This document shows, piece by piece, positions 26,999-35,409 of a DNA stretch of 58,704 nucleotides. The DNA comes from an uncultured Clostridium sp. (GTDB lineage Bacteria; Bacillota; Clostridia; TANB77; CAG-508), in assembly GCA_930991035.1 (NCBI GenBank), contig CAKNRV010000001.1:1-58704 (forward strand), read 5' to 3'. The notes beneath the pieces were generated by a model, which was given only the letters and a program-made list of their open reading frames with translations, made no database searches and was not told where the DNA came from. The first letter of the stretch is position 1. Each line of letters starts with the position of its first letter. A program made the translations under genes and the position numbers.

Positions 26999-27073
26999 AA
27001 AAAGGACAGACTATTTTGAAAAAGTCCATACAGTTTTCTGTATTTTCCTTTTCCAAATAGTCCATCCTTTTTT
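26999..27073 (-). terminator. Large hairpin with T-run between the micro-ORF and the pilin-Hint gene (possible attenuator)
   Basis: On the minus strand AAAAAAGGATGGACTATTT pairs with AAATAGTCTGTCCTTTTT, with CTGTAT / ATACAG at the tip. The 3' arm ends GTCCTTTTTG, so it has the form of an intrinsic terminator placed about 100 nt before the pilin gene start and about 30 nt after the micro-ORF stop. The rest of 26895-27479 is AT-rich with no other gene apart from the micro-ORF. Confidence 0.6.
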
Positions 27074-27106
27074 GCACTACAATATAAAACGCATTTTTTT
27101 AATGCA

Positions 27107-27178
27107 TTACTCTCTCTCTCTCTCTCTCTCTCTTACAACCCCAACGGTTTTATCCGTTTTTTTGATTATTTTTATCAT
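27107..27178 (-). CDS. Micro-ORF 1: leader peptide ending in (Arg-Glu)4
   Basis: 23 codons plus TAA. The ATG at 27178 follows AAGGAGGAAAAATA. The peptide is MIKIIKKTD, then KTVGVV, then RERERERE encoded by an exact (AG)12 tract. It shares the last 14 residues with micro-ORF 2 at 51035-51088, and both sit 200-300 nt upstream of prepilin-like genes. A small hairpin (GCATT / AATGC) starts at the stop codon, followed by TTTT. Two-base slippage in the AG tract would change the frame and bypass the stop. Likely a leader peptide that couples translation to expression of the downstream gene; it could also be a free small protein. Confidence 0.65.
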   Translation of the reverse strand: MIKIIKKTDKTVGVVRERERERE

Positions 27179-27431
27179 TATTTTTCCTCCTTCGTTTTTT
27201 GCATCACAATACTAGTAATTTCAATATAGTTTTAGTATTAACTTGTTATTTATTATATAGTCTTAATCAAATTTTTCCTCTTTTTTAACTTGATTGTTAT
27301 TATATACTATGAATTCTTATTTTTCAACATTTATTCTAAAAAATTTTGAAAATGTAAAGTATCTTTTCTATATGTTCAATGTAATAGACTTTATATCTAT
27401 TTTTAATACTATGTATCTCTACCTGTTATTC

Positions 27432-27468
27432 AACAAAAAATGACCCCAATTGGAGTCATTTTTTGTTG
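27432..27468 (-). terminator. Terminator after the 27480 gene
   Basis: CAACAAAAAATGACCCC / GGAGTCATTTTTTGTTG hairpin with a T6 run, 11 bases after the stop. Same sequence as the terminator at 21875-21910. Confidence 0.85.
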
Positions 27469-27479
27469 GTAGTTAGATT

Positions 27480-27797
27480 TTAACTTTTCAATCTCAGATA
27501 AGTCTGAAATCTTTTTCTTTCCACCACTGATGGAAATCTGATTGCGAAGTAGATGTTCGAGAAATGGCTACCTTCTCTAATCTCATCCAAATTGCATTCT
27601 TCCATTTCTTGGAGGTAATTTCTGTCACAGAATTGCACCCCTTTGAATTTTTTAGCTTCGACAAAATACTCCATTGCCAAAGCCATAAGCTCGCCATTTG
27701 CACTTTCTTCTAATGGTTCATTATGCGAACCAAAAAAGTACATAGTCCGAACTCCGTCGTCTATTATTGTCCAAATAGACTTCTGTTTTTCCATCAT
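27480..27797 (-). CDS. Small hypothetical protein, paralogue of the 21916 gene
   Basis: About 105 residues; I take the ATG at 27797 because AAAGG abuts the ATG at 27803 and is six bases from this one. Soluble, no signal peptide. The centre GELMALAMEYFVEAKKFKGV and the motif FAIRFPS align with the 21916 product, while the N-terminus (KSIWTIIDDGVRTMYFFG) is more diverged. No family recognised. It lies between the pilin-like island and an IS; the IS has not disrupted it. The shared terminator shows that gene and terminator were duplicated together. Confidence 0.65.
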   Translation of the reverse strand: MMEKQKSIWTIIDDGVRTMYFFGSHNEPLEESANGELMALAMEYFVEAKKFKGVQFCDRNYLQEMEECNLDEIREGSHFSNIYFAIRFPSVVERKRFQTYLRLKS

Positions 27798-27980
27798 ACT
27801 CATCCTTTCAATATGAAGTATGTACTAATTATACCATTTTTTCGTTTTTGTTTCAACAGTTTGATTTTTACTTTTGTATTTAATTTATGATAAAATCACC
27901 TTAAAAGTTTGTAAAGGAATATTTCACTCTGAATGTATAAAAATAGAAAATATAGGCAAAATAGGAAGGTGGAATATTTA

Positions 27981-29240
27981 ATGCTAAAACAAAAAGATTT
28001 AAAAAGAGTTACTTTAATCGAAGCATGTATAAAAGGACAATGTACTGTAAAACAAGTTGCAACTGCTTTAGGGCTTTCTGAACGTCGTGTAAAACAAATT
28101 AAGAAGGAGGTAAAAGAAAACGGCGTAAAATCCATTCAGCATGGAAATCGTGGTAGAAAACCTAAAAATACAATACCTGATGAAACAAGGAAGAAAATAT
28201 TAGAACTCAGAAACTCTTATCAATATGAAATGTCTAATTTCAAACACTTTCAAGAACTTTTAAAAGAACGTGAAAATATTGATATTTCATACTCTGCTCT
28301 TTACAATATTTTAAGGAGAGCTGGTATCAAGAGCCCAAAAAAACATAGGAAATCCAAGCTACATCACAGAAGAAAAAGGAAAGAATGTGAAGGTATGATG
28401 CTCCAAGCAGATGGTACTCCTTTTGATTGGTTTAATACTGGTGAAAAATATTCTTTGCATGGTCTTGTGGATGATGCTACTGGAAAAATTACTGGATTGT
28501 ATATGTGTAAAAATGAATGTCTATTAGGATATTTAGAAGTTTTAAGACAAACTTTAGAAAACTATGGTATACCAATTTCTTTATATCCAGACAAGTATAG
28601 TGTGTTTTTTCCACCAAAAAAAGTTGACGACCATATAACTATTGAAGAGCAGCTAAATGGTCGTGAAAAAGGTATAACACAATTTGGTAGAATCGTAGAA
28701 GAATTAGGAATTGAAATGTTTGCTGCATCATCTCCTCAAGCAAAAGGAAGAATAGAGCGTTTATGGGAAACACTTCAAAGCAGATTAGTTACTGAATTTA
28801 GAATTAACAATATAAAAACAATAGAACAGGCAAATATGTTTCTAATTGGATATATCGATAAATATAATGCTCAATTTGCTGTAACCCCTACAAATTCTAA
28901 AAGTGTATTTTTAAAATTACCTAAGCGATATGATTTAGATGAGCTTCTATGTGTCAAATTTGAGAGAATAATAGATAATGCTGGTGTGTTCTCTATTAAT
29001 AATAGTAAATTTCAAATATTAGATAAATCATTGCCTCCTAAAACCAAAGTACAAATTTATTTAAGTCATAAAATAGGTATGCGTGTGAAATCTAATAATA
29101 AAATTTATGATGTAGAGCCTTTAGAATTAATTTCTAAAGACAAAATAGATAAAAATTCACTAGATTATCATCAATGGTTATCAAATGTAGTTATTGATTT
29201 AATTAATGAAATTTATCTAAAAGATGCTAAAGCATCATAA
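27981..29240 (+). CDS. IS transposase, DDE type with N-terminal HTH
   Basis: 419 residues from ATG 27981, which follows AGGAAGGTGG; the frame is open 48 bases further upstream without an SD. A helix-turn-helix (TVKQVATALGLSERRVKQIK) and a second DNA-binding block (SYSALYNILRRAGI) precede a DDE integrase core: first Asp in MMLQADGTPFDW, second near VDDATGKITGLY or LYPDKYSVF, Glu in SSPQAKGRIERLWETLQ. The layout matches IS1202-like (ISNCY) transposases. The open frame, intact ends and target duplication suggest an active or recently active element. Coding direction is opposite to neighbouring genes. Confidence 0.9.
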   Translation: MLKQKDLKRVTLIEACIKGQCTVKQVATALGLSERRVKQIKKEVKENGVKSIQHGNRGRKPKNTIPDETRKKILELRNSYQYEMSNFKHFQELLKERENIDISYSALYNILRRAGIKSPKKHRKSKLHHRRKRKECEGMMLQADGTPFDWFNTGEKYSLHGLVDDATGKITGLYMCKNECLLGYLEVLRQTLENYGIPISLYPDKYSVFFPPKKVDDHITIEEQLNGREKGITQFGRIVEELGIEMFAASSPQAKGRIERLWETLQSRLVTEFRINNIKTIEQANMFLIGYIDKYNAQFAVTPTNSKSVFLKLPKRYDLDELLCVKFERIIDNAGVFSINNSKFQILDKSLPPKTKVQIYLSHKIGMRVKSNNKIYDVEPLELISKDKIDKNSLDYHQWLSNVVIDLINEIYLKDAKAS

Positions 29241-29297
29241 TTAAATCTATCGCCTAATTATATTATTTACAAAAATCTAAATTTTAAACAAAAATTA

Positions 29298-29340
29298 AAT
29301 CTTGAGCCTGCCCCGCGGCGAGCGGTTCAGACACAAGATT
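29298..29340. terminator. GC-rich hairpin in the IS 3' region
   Basis: Arms AATCTTG (29298-29304) and CAAGATT (29334-29340) enclose a GC-rich loop with an inner CCGC / GCGG stem. The high GC stands out from the AT-rich IS. It may stop transcription leaving or entering the IS. Confidence 0.55.
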
Positions 29341-29421
29341 ATACATAGAGTGAAATATTTGCTAATAAAATCAAGCTGTTTTTTAGTGAAATATTCAAAA
29401 ATTATTGACACAGTTTGATTT

Positions 29422-30585
29422 TTACTTTGCCAATTCGTCAACAAGTTTTTCCATTTCTACTATATTTTCGTCCTTTAAAGTAGATTTTATTGTAATAACT
29501 GGTTCAATTAATTCTATGTTTTTCATTGGCTCTATAATATTTTTTATTGTTCTTGCTGCTGATGGTGCCCAAGAACCGTTTTCCATTATTGCTATTTTTC
29601 TATTCTGGAAGTTCCTTTCAACTAAGTGACCTAAAAAATTTCTCATTGGAGGATACACTCCCGCGTTATAACTTGAAGCTACTAATACCATTTTTGAATA
29701 TTTAAATGCATTTGCAATTGCATATGACCAATCTGTAATAGTTAAATCGTCTAATACTACATTTATACCTTTTTCTTTAAGCATTTCTTCTAAATTTTTA
29801 GCTGCTCTTAAGCTGTTTCCATAAATGGATGCACACGCTATATATACGCCTTCCTCTTCTGGTTTATATGCACTCCAAGTAGTATATTTATCAAGATAAT
29901 ATTGTAAATTATCTTTTAATACTGGTCCGTGTAATGGGCAAATAGTTTTTATGTCCAATGTAGATGCTTTATTAAGCAATGCTTGTACTTGCATTCCAAA
30001 CTTTCCAACAATACCTACATAGTATCTTCTTGCTTCTGTTATCCAGTCGTCTTCTACATCTAAAGAACCGAATTTTCCAAAAGCATCAGCTGAAAATAGA
30101 ATTTTTTCAGTTTGTTCATATGTAACCATAACTTCTGGCCAATGTACCATTGGTGCCATAAAAAATTGTAATTTATGTTTTCCTATGTCTAATACTTCTC
30201 CATCTGTTACAACAATTTTTCTTTCTTCTAATTTATCTATGTCAAAAAAGTTCTTTAAAATATTAAATGTAAACTGGTTTCCCACAATTTTCATATCTGG
30301 ATATTTACTAGCAACCACATCAATGTTATATGCGTGGTCTGGCTCCATATGAGATACAACTAAATAATCTAAAGTTTCTCCATTTAGCGCTTTTACTAAG
30401 TTATCTAGCCATCTTTCTGAAACCTTTTCGTCTATCGTATCCATAAGTACATTTTTGTCGTCCTTTATTAGATATGAATTATAACTCATACCGTTATTTA
30501 AAATATATTGTCCTTCAAATAATTCTAAGTCATTATCACTAGCTCCTAAATTAATTATGCTTTCTGTAACCTTACAATCTTCCAT
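29422..30585 (-). CDS. A-type flavoprotein (flavodiiron protein)
   Basis: 387 residues: an N-terminal metallo-beta-lactamase-like diiron domain (VSHMEPDHAYNIDVV supplies the His-x-Glu-x-Asp-His ligands, then HWPEVMVTY, FSADAFGKFG, CPLHGPVL) and a C-terminal flavodoxin domain (YIACASIYGNSLRAAKNLE for FMN). Such proteins reduce O2 to water or NO to N2O in strict anaerobes, fed by rubredoxin or a similar carrier. Iron-ligand motifs look complete. SD AAAGGAGG, ATG. The IS target duplication covers its stop codon: the right copy keeps the native ending LAK-stop, so the protein is unaltered. Confidence 0.94.
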   Translation of the reverse strand: MEDCKVTESIINLGASDNDLELFEGQYILNNGMSYNSYLIKDDKNVLMDTIDEKVSERWLDNLVKALNGETLDYLVVSHMEPDHAYNIDVVASKYPDMKIVGNQFTFNILKNFFDIDKLEERKIVVTDGEVLDIGKHKLQFFMAPMVHWPEVMVTYEQTEKILFSADAFGKFGSLDVEDDWITEARRYYVGIVGKFGMQVQALLNKASTLDIKTICPLHGPVLKDNLQYYLDKYTTWSAYKPEEEGVYIACASIYGNSLRAAKNLEEMLKEKGINVVLDDLTITDWSYAIANAFKYSKMVLVASSYNAGVYPPMRNFLGHLVERNFQNRKIAIMENGSWAPSAARTIKNIIEPMKNIELIEPVITIKSTLKDENIVEMEKLVDELAK

Positions 30586-30690
30586 TAATATAACCTCCTT
30601 TTAATCTTATGTTTAGAAAAATATCTCTAGCTTAATATGCTTAAAGTTTCTTGCTTTAAATTAACTTTAAGACCAAACACTTACGTAGAT

Positions 30691-31800
30691 TTATAATTCT
30701 ATAACTTTCTCCCAAGGCAAGTTCTTTTTGCCAAAATGCCCATAATTTGTTGTTTTTGTATAAATTGGCTCTCTTAGTCCTAAATAATCTATTATTCCAT
30801 TTGGTGTTAAGTCAAACTTGTTTTTTATAAGTTCTACTAATTCCTCTTCTGGTTTACTTCCAGTACCAAATGTATTTATGTATATAGAAAGAGGTTCTTT
30901 CATACCAATTGCATAAGAAACTTGTATCTCGCATTTTTTCGCATAGCCATTTGCGACAATATTTTTTGCAATGTGACGAAGCATATATGCAGCCGCTCTG
31001 TCAACCTTGCTTGCATCTTTTCCAGAGAAAGCTCCTCCACCATTTCTAGCATATCCACCATAAGTGTCTACAATAATTTTTCTGCCAGTAAGTCCTGTAT
31101 CTCCTAGAGGTCCTCCTATGACAAATCTTCCTGTTGGATTAATATATATTTTTGTATTGTTATCCATCATATTGCTAGGTACTGTTTCTTTTATAACATA
31201 TTGTAAAATATCTTTTTTAATTGTTTCCATATCAACATCTGCCTTATGTTGTGCAGAAATTAATATGGTGTCAATCCTTTTGGGAATCTCATTTTCATAT
31301 TCTATTGTAACTTGTACTTTTCCATCTGGTCTTAAATATGGAATAATTTTTTGCTTTCTTACTTCTGCCAATCTTTTTGCTAATTTATGAGATAAATCAA
31401 TTGCATAAGGCATAAGGTTTTCTGTTTCGTCAGAAGCATATCCAAACATTATTCCTTGGTCTCCTGCTCCTCCTGTGTCAACACCCATTGCAATATCTTG
31501 GCTTTGTTTTGTAATGTTAATGTCTATCTTGCAAGTTCTATAATCCATATCAACTGTTTCATCGTCGTAGCCTATTTCTTTTATAGTCTCTCTTACAAGT
31601 TTATCAATGTCAAATTCTGCTTTAGTTGTAATTTGTCCTGCAATTGTAACTTTATTTGTTGACACAAATGTTTCAACAGCTACTCTTGAATTTTTGTCTT
31701 GCTTTAGACATTCGTCCAATATTGTATCTGAAATTAAATCAGCTAATTTATCTGGGTGTCCTTCTGTTACACTCTCTGATGTAAAATAATATTTTTTCAT
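30691..31800 (-). CDS. metK: S-adenosylmethionine synthetase
   Basis: 369 residues, slightly shorter than the usual 380-400. Makes SAM from methionine and [22 protein letters not shown] (N-terminal ATP/metal site), [32 protein letters not shown] and [19 protein letters not shown] are all present, and the C-terminus keeps YGHFG. No S-box, SAM-II or SAM-III riboswitch is visible upstream; instead a 15-bp terminator hairpin lies 33 bases before the ATG (31833-31877). SD AAAGGACAGG, ATG. Independent unit between the flavodiiron gene and the 31995 gene. Confidence 0.97.
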   Translation of the reverse strand: MKKYYFTSESVTEGHPDKLADLISDTILDECLKQDKNSRVAVETFVSTNKVTIAGQITTKAEFDIDKLVRETIKEIGYDDETVDMDYRTCKIDINITKQSQDIAMGVDTGGAGDQGIMFGYASDETENLMPYAIDLSHKLAKRLAEVRKQKIIPYLRPDGKVQVTIEYENEIPKRIDTILISAQHKADVDMETIKKDILQYVIKETVPSNMMDNNTKIYINPTGRFVIGGPLGDTGLTGRKIIVDTYGGYARNGGGAFSGKDASKVDRAAAYMLRHIAKNIVANGYAKKCEIQVSYAIGMKEPLSIYINTFGTGSKPEEELVELIKNKFDLTPNGIIDYLGLREPIYTKTTNYGHFGKKNLPWEKVIEL

Positions 31801-31832
31801 TTATATTACCTGTCCTTTCTTGTGTCACAATC

Positions 31833-31877
31833 AAAAAAAATTGTGTTATACTTTTTCTTGCTAAGTATAACACAATT
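31833..31877 (-). terminator. Perfect hairpin plus T8 just upstream of metK (terminator or attenuator)
   Basis: Arms AATTGTGTTATACTT (31839-31853) and its complement (31863-31877) form a 15-bp stem with a 9-nt loop; on the minus strand eight T residues follow directly. It ends 33 nt before the metK ATG, so it may end the upstream transcript or lie within the metK leader. Confidence 0.8.
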
Positions 31878-31943
31878 AGGACAAATAATCTATACAGTTT
31901 TGTTAAATTTTGATATAAATTTAAGTACTATTTTTTTCAAAAG

Positions 31944-31990
31944 TTAAGAACTTGAACAAAAAGGAGTGTCCCAAACGTTCAAGTTCTTAA
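31944..31990. repeat. Dispersed GGAGTGTCC palindrome, single copy
   Basis: Perfect 14-bp arms TTAAGAACTTGAAC and GTTCAAGTTCTTAA enclose AAAAAGGAGTGTCCCAAAC, the same core as the 5957-6135 array. It lies immediately after the stop of the 31995-33797 gene and probably terminates it. Confidence 0.75.
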
Positions 31991-31994
31991 TAAA

Positions 31995-33797
31995 TTAATT
32001 TATTATATCTACATCTCCTAAAATAAATTCTACTGAAAAATACTTATAACCATTATCATACACTCTTTTTACTATTCTATAATTTCCATCGTCCAGTTCT
32101 CCATAAAGTTTTGACCAGTCTATTTTATCTTCTAGCATATTGTCTTCTCCTACTAGTAGCCCCAAATCTGTAAATGCATATTCGTCTGTAATTGGCTCAA
32201 CTTCTGTCCAACCATCATATGTATTTTGCTCTATTCTGTACCATTGGTCATAACCATAATGATTTTCATTTGTGTCTGTTATAACAACAGTAGCTCCGGT
32301 TCTGGTTAGAGTCTCTGTTTTTACTTGCATTGAAACATTTTTTAATGCATATTTATCTAAAATTTCTTTTAACCACTTTGATTGCTCTTCTGTAAGGACT
32401 GCTTCTCCTCTTTCTCCAGCAGTTATGTGAACTCTTTCGTCATAAATTTCTATTCCATATCCTTCTCCATTATCTAATGTAATATAATATTCATTTATTC
32501 CATCGCAAGTTTCTTTTGTAAATTCTACATTATATATTAAGTTTTCTATTTTTTCTATTTCTTCAGATTCTGTTATCTCTGAATAGAAAAATTCTCCTGT
32601 ATCGCATAACGCTCCTGGTTCTATTACTATTTTTCTATTATTTTCCGCTTCATTACTAGGTAATACTACATCTTCCTGTACTCTTGAAATATCTGAGATA
32701 TTTGCTGCAAAATATGGAAGTTCTTTGCCTTTTTCTACTAAAAATATTGTAAATGCATCATCCACTATAAATTGTCTTGGCTCCTCATAGCTAGCTGATA
32801 GATTTTCTACGTACATTCCAGCTTCACTTTTTACTTTTCCACCTTTTTCATTTAAATCAAATTCAATAGTTTGCATTGCTTTTAATATTTTGTATTCTTC
32901 TCCGTTAGCAAATAAGAAAGGTTTATTTTCTACCTCTGTTATTTCTTCATTCAAATTAAAATTAATATATGGTATCTTTAATCCTTCTTGTATCATTAAA
33001 TAGCTTGGTCCTGAATATCCTTCTGCTCTTTCGATTATGTTTTCATACATTTGTCCAAAAGCTTTTGCTTTATTTCCCTTTGCAATAATTATTTCGTCAT
33101 TTTGTTTTGTAGTTAATTTAATAGCAAAACTATCTTCTGAATTATAGTATAAAACTTCTACCTGGTCTGCAAACTCGTCTCTAATTTCTTCTTCTACATC
33201 AGAGTTTATTCCAAAATATTTTACATTGCTATAATCTGCAAATTCTCCAGTTTCTAGTTTTATAAACTCTTTTGGAAACTCAAATTCTTTTTTTAACATT
33301 GAATATAATATATAATCATATTCAGTTGCATTTTCCCAGTCAAAATCATCTAAAATTTTGCTATCTTCGTCAAATTTTCTTTTAATTTCTTCTTTTATTT
33401 GTTCTTTATATTCTAAGCTTGGTATACCAAAAGTTTTATAATAGCTTTCTTCTGATAAATTATCTACTGTAAAAGTCCCCTTATTTAAATTATCTATAGT
33501 CTTTGTATTTCCTTCTAAAAAGACAATATCTTGTTTAGCTAATTCATTTTTCAAATCGTTCCATATTAAATTAAATGTGCCACACCAAGCCGAATTGTCT
33601 GTAATTTCGTCTTCTAACGATAGAACCAAATCTAATTTAGTATTTAGTTCTGGAGGCGAATATTTTCTTCCCCAAGTACTAAAAAATACCGGTTCATTAT
33701 TTTGCATTCTATTTAAATCAACTAAATATACTATTCCTAGTACTAAAATTAAAATTACTAATACCACTCCAATTACTAATAATACCTTTTTCTTCAT
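31995..33797 (-). CDS. Membrane-anchored extracytoplasmic protein, possible serpin-like domain with Ig-like tail
   Basis: 600 residues: an N-terminal hydrophobic helix (about residues 4-26), then a large soluble domain. Residues about 300-365 (IEFDLNEKGGKVKSEA followed by DDAFTIFLVEKGKELPYFAA) resemble the hinge and C-terminal strand pattern of serpins, and the early part has a helix-rich WNDLKNELAKQDIVF segment, but the match is weak. The last 100 residues (WYRIEQNTYDGWTEVEP, then GELDDGNYRIVKRVYD) look like a bacterial Ig-like domain of the BIg21 kind. If serpin-like, it would inhibit proteases at the surface. No operon partners. SD AAGGGAA; terminated by a palindromic repeat. Confidence 0.5.
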   Translation of the reverse strand: MKKKVLLVIGVVLVILILVLGIVYLVDLNRMQNNEPVFFSTWGRKYSPPELNTKLDLVLSLEDEITDNSAWCGTFNLIWNDLKNELAKQDIVFLEGNTKTIDNLNKGTFTVDNLSEESYYKTFGIPSLEYKEQIKEEIKRKFDEDSKILDDFDWENATEYDYILYSMLKKEFEFPKEFIKLETGEFADYSNVKYFGINSDVEEEIRDEFADQVEVLYYNSEDSFAIKLTTKQNDEIIIAKGNKAKAFGQMYENIIERAEGYSGPSYLMIQEGLKIPYINFNLNEEITEVENKPFLFANGEEYKILKAMQTIEFDLNEKGGKVKSEAGMYVENLSASYEEPRQFIVDDAFTIFLVEKGKELPYFAANISDISRVQEDVVLPSNEAENNRKIVIEPGALCDTGEFFYSEITESEEIEKIENLIYNVEFTKETCDGINEYYITLDNGEGYGIEIYDERVHITAGERGEAVLTEEQSKWLKEILDKYALKNVSMQVKTETLTRTGATVVITDTNENHYGYDQWYRIEQNTYDGWTEVEPITDEYAFTDLGLLVGEDNMLEDKIDWSKLYGELDDGNYRIVKRVYDNGYKYFSVEFILGDVDIIN

Positions 33798-33856
33798 AAA
33801 ACATCATTCCCTTCTTTATAAAAGTATTTAGACTAACTTTTATTTCAATACCATTT

Positions 33857-33909
33857 AAAACTAATAATATCTAAAAATAGTTTTCTATTATTTAGACATT
33901 ATTAGTTTT
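33857..33909 (-). terminator. Terminator after the patatin-like gene
   Basis: AAAACTAATAAT / ATTATTAGTTTT outer arms with an inner TCTAAA / TTTAGA stem; on the minus strand TTTT follows. Starts 17 bases after the stop at 33926. Confidence 0.7.
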
Positions 33910-33925
33910 GAGATTTGTTGGGATT

Positions 33926-34798
33926 TTATAAATTTTTTATATTTTCTTTACATTTCCAATTTCCCAAATATGATTTTGTTTGGTAGTATCCTTGCTCATA
34001 TAAATAATCTATTTTACTAGAATCTAATAACGAAATCTCATCCGTACATATTTTTAAGACATAGTCAGCTCCATCTAATTCATAGTTTGATAATTCCCTT
34101 CCCATAAGCCCAATTGAACCGCTTATTGTATCTATAATATTTTTATCCTTTTTATATTTTTTCTGTTCTTCAAAAACAATGCATAGCACTTTATCAATTC
34201 CACTCTTTTTTGCTTCTTTCCAAGGTATATTCTCTCTTATTCCGCCATCTACTAGAATATCATTTTTAAAATTCACCGGGCAAAATACCCCGGGGAAGCT
34301 GCAACTTGCTCTAACTGCTCTTCCTATGTTTATATCATTAATATGTATAATACTATCAGAATACCTACTCTCTTTAGGGTTTGATTCAAAAAAATACACT
34401 TTTCCACTATTTAGCGAGACACTAACTATCAAAATATCGCGTTTTATATCTTTAATATTATAAATATTTTTAGCATTACATAGTTTATTAATTAAATTTT
34501 CTATTATTTCTCCTGTATTAAAACCTTCAATTCTAAACTTTCTTTCGCAAACTAATCTTTTCACAATATTAAAAATATTCTTAAAATCAATATATTTTAT
34601 TTTTTTAGAATATTCATAAAATATATTTAAAATTTCATTGCAAGAATATCCTGCCCCATATAATGTTGTTACTATACTTCCAGAAGATGTTCCTGATAGA
34701 TAATCAATAGGTATATTTTTCTCCTCCAACGCTTTCAAAGCTCCTATGTGTGCAGCCCCTTTTACTCCTCCTCCGGCTAAAGAAACTCCTAATTTCAT
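33926..34798 (-). CDS. Patatin-like phospholipase (RssA/YjjU type)
   Basis: 290 residues. The patatin catalytic dyad is intact: oxyanion-hole GGGVKGAAHIG near residue 10, nucleophile Ser in GTSSGS near residue 40, and Asp in the DGGIRENIP motif near residue 188. Lipid acyl hydrolase acting on membrane phospholipids from the cytoplasm; no signal peptide. Start ATG 34798 has a modest SD (GGTGA). Own terminator downstream. Alternative naming as esterase is possible; the family is firm. Confidence 0.92.
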   Translation of the reverse strand: MKLGVSLAGGGVKGAAHIGALKALEEKNIPIDYLSGTSSGSIVTTLYGAGYSCNEILNIFYEYSKKIKYIDFKNIFNIVKRLVCERKFRIEGFNTGEIIENLINKLCNAKNIYNIKDIKRDILIVSVSLNSGKVYFFESNPKESRYSDSIIHINDINIGRAVRASCSFPGVFCPVNFKNDILVDGGIRENIPWKEAKKSGIDKVLCIVFEEQKKYKKDKNIIDTISGSIGLMGRELSNYELDGADYVLKICTDEISLLDSSKIDYLYEQGYYQTKSYLGNWKCKENIKNL

Positions 34799-34850
34799 TA
34801 TTCATCACCATTATATTATATTCTGAATTTTATATTTGGTTTATATAAAT

Positions 34851-34890
34851 AACAAAAATAGAGACTAAATGTAGCCTCCATTTTTTTGTT
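34851..34890 (-). terminator. Terminator after the cupin gene
   Basis: On the minus strand AAAAATGGAGGCTA and TAGTCTCTATTTTT pair around a 5-nt loop, with a T5 tract. It lies 13 bases past the stop at 34903. Confidence 0.8.
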
Positions 34891-34902
34891 TTCAATCTTT
34901 AA

Positions 34903-35328
34903 TTATAATTTATCATATTCTGCATCTTCTACTGGCTCACACCATTCATTTGATCTGTTTTCTCCTGGTACTTCCACTGCTAAATGAGAAAACCAAGAAT
35001 CTTTTTTAGCTCCATGCCAATGTTTTACATTAGCAGGTATTGTAACTACATCTCCTGGCTTTAAGCTTTGTGCTGGTTTTCCTTCCTCTTGATACCAACC
35101 TTCGCCTTCGACACAAATTAAAATTTGTCCTCCGCCTTTGCTTGCGTGATGTATATGCCAATTGTTTCTACACCCTGGTTCAAATGTAACATTAGCAATT
35201 GATACAACAGAAGCTCCTGGTTCAGTTAGAGGTTTTAAATATGAATTTCCTATAAAGTATTGTGCATAAGCTGTGTTTGGTTCTCCCATTCCAAACATTC
35301 CTCCGTGTTCATTTTTTTCATTTTCCAT
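34903..35328 (-). CDS. Cupin-domain protein
   Basis: 141 residues, a single conserved beta-barrel cupin. Motif 1 metal ligands are seen as NWHIHHASKGGGQILICVEGEG and motif 2 as KPGDVVTIPANVKHWHGA, giving the His/Glu metal site. The same single-cupin family is often found next to carboxymuconolactone decarboxylase-like genes; here it is followed by DUF362 and flavin-reductase genes, which suggests an accessory redox or detoxification role, but no reaction can be named. SD GAAAGG, ATG. Own terminator. Confidence 0.88.
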   Translation of the reverse strand: MENEKNEHGGMFGMGEPNTAYAQYFIGNSYLKPLTEPGASVVSIANVTFEPGCRNNWHIHHASKGGGQILICVEGEGWYQEEGKPAQSLKPGDVVTIPANVKHWHGAKKDSWFSHLAVEVPGENRSNEWCEPVEDAEYDKL

Positions 35329-35409
35329 AATAAATCATCCTTTCTTGTTTTTTACTTATCTTAATATATATTTTTATATCACCTAAATTTAGTTTTGAGT
35401 TACGAGTTT

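Larger units (their letters stand above)
27875..29410 (+). mobile_element. Complete insertion sequence, IS1202/ISNCY-like, 1536 bp
   Basis: Bounded by imperfect 26-bp terminal repeats: left TGTATTTAATTTATGA..., right (reverse complement) TGTCAATAATTTTTGA..., 17 of 26 positions identical, with TG...CA tips. Flanks carry an 18-bp direct repeat, CAGTTTGATTTTTACTTT, at 27857-27874 and 29411-29428, a clear target duplication and so a fairly recent insertion. Subterminal AGTGAAATATT motifs occur near both ends. Long target duplications are a known feature of IS1202-type elements. One transposase gene; 3' hairpin at 29298-29340. Confidence 0.85.

Noticed and set aside
31801..31943. SAM riboswitch in the metK leader
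   Set aside because: No S-box core, SAM-II or SAM-III conserved elements are recognisable; only a terminator hairpin is present.
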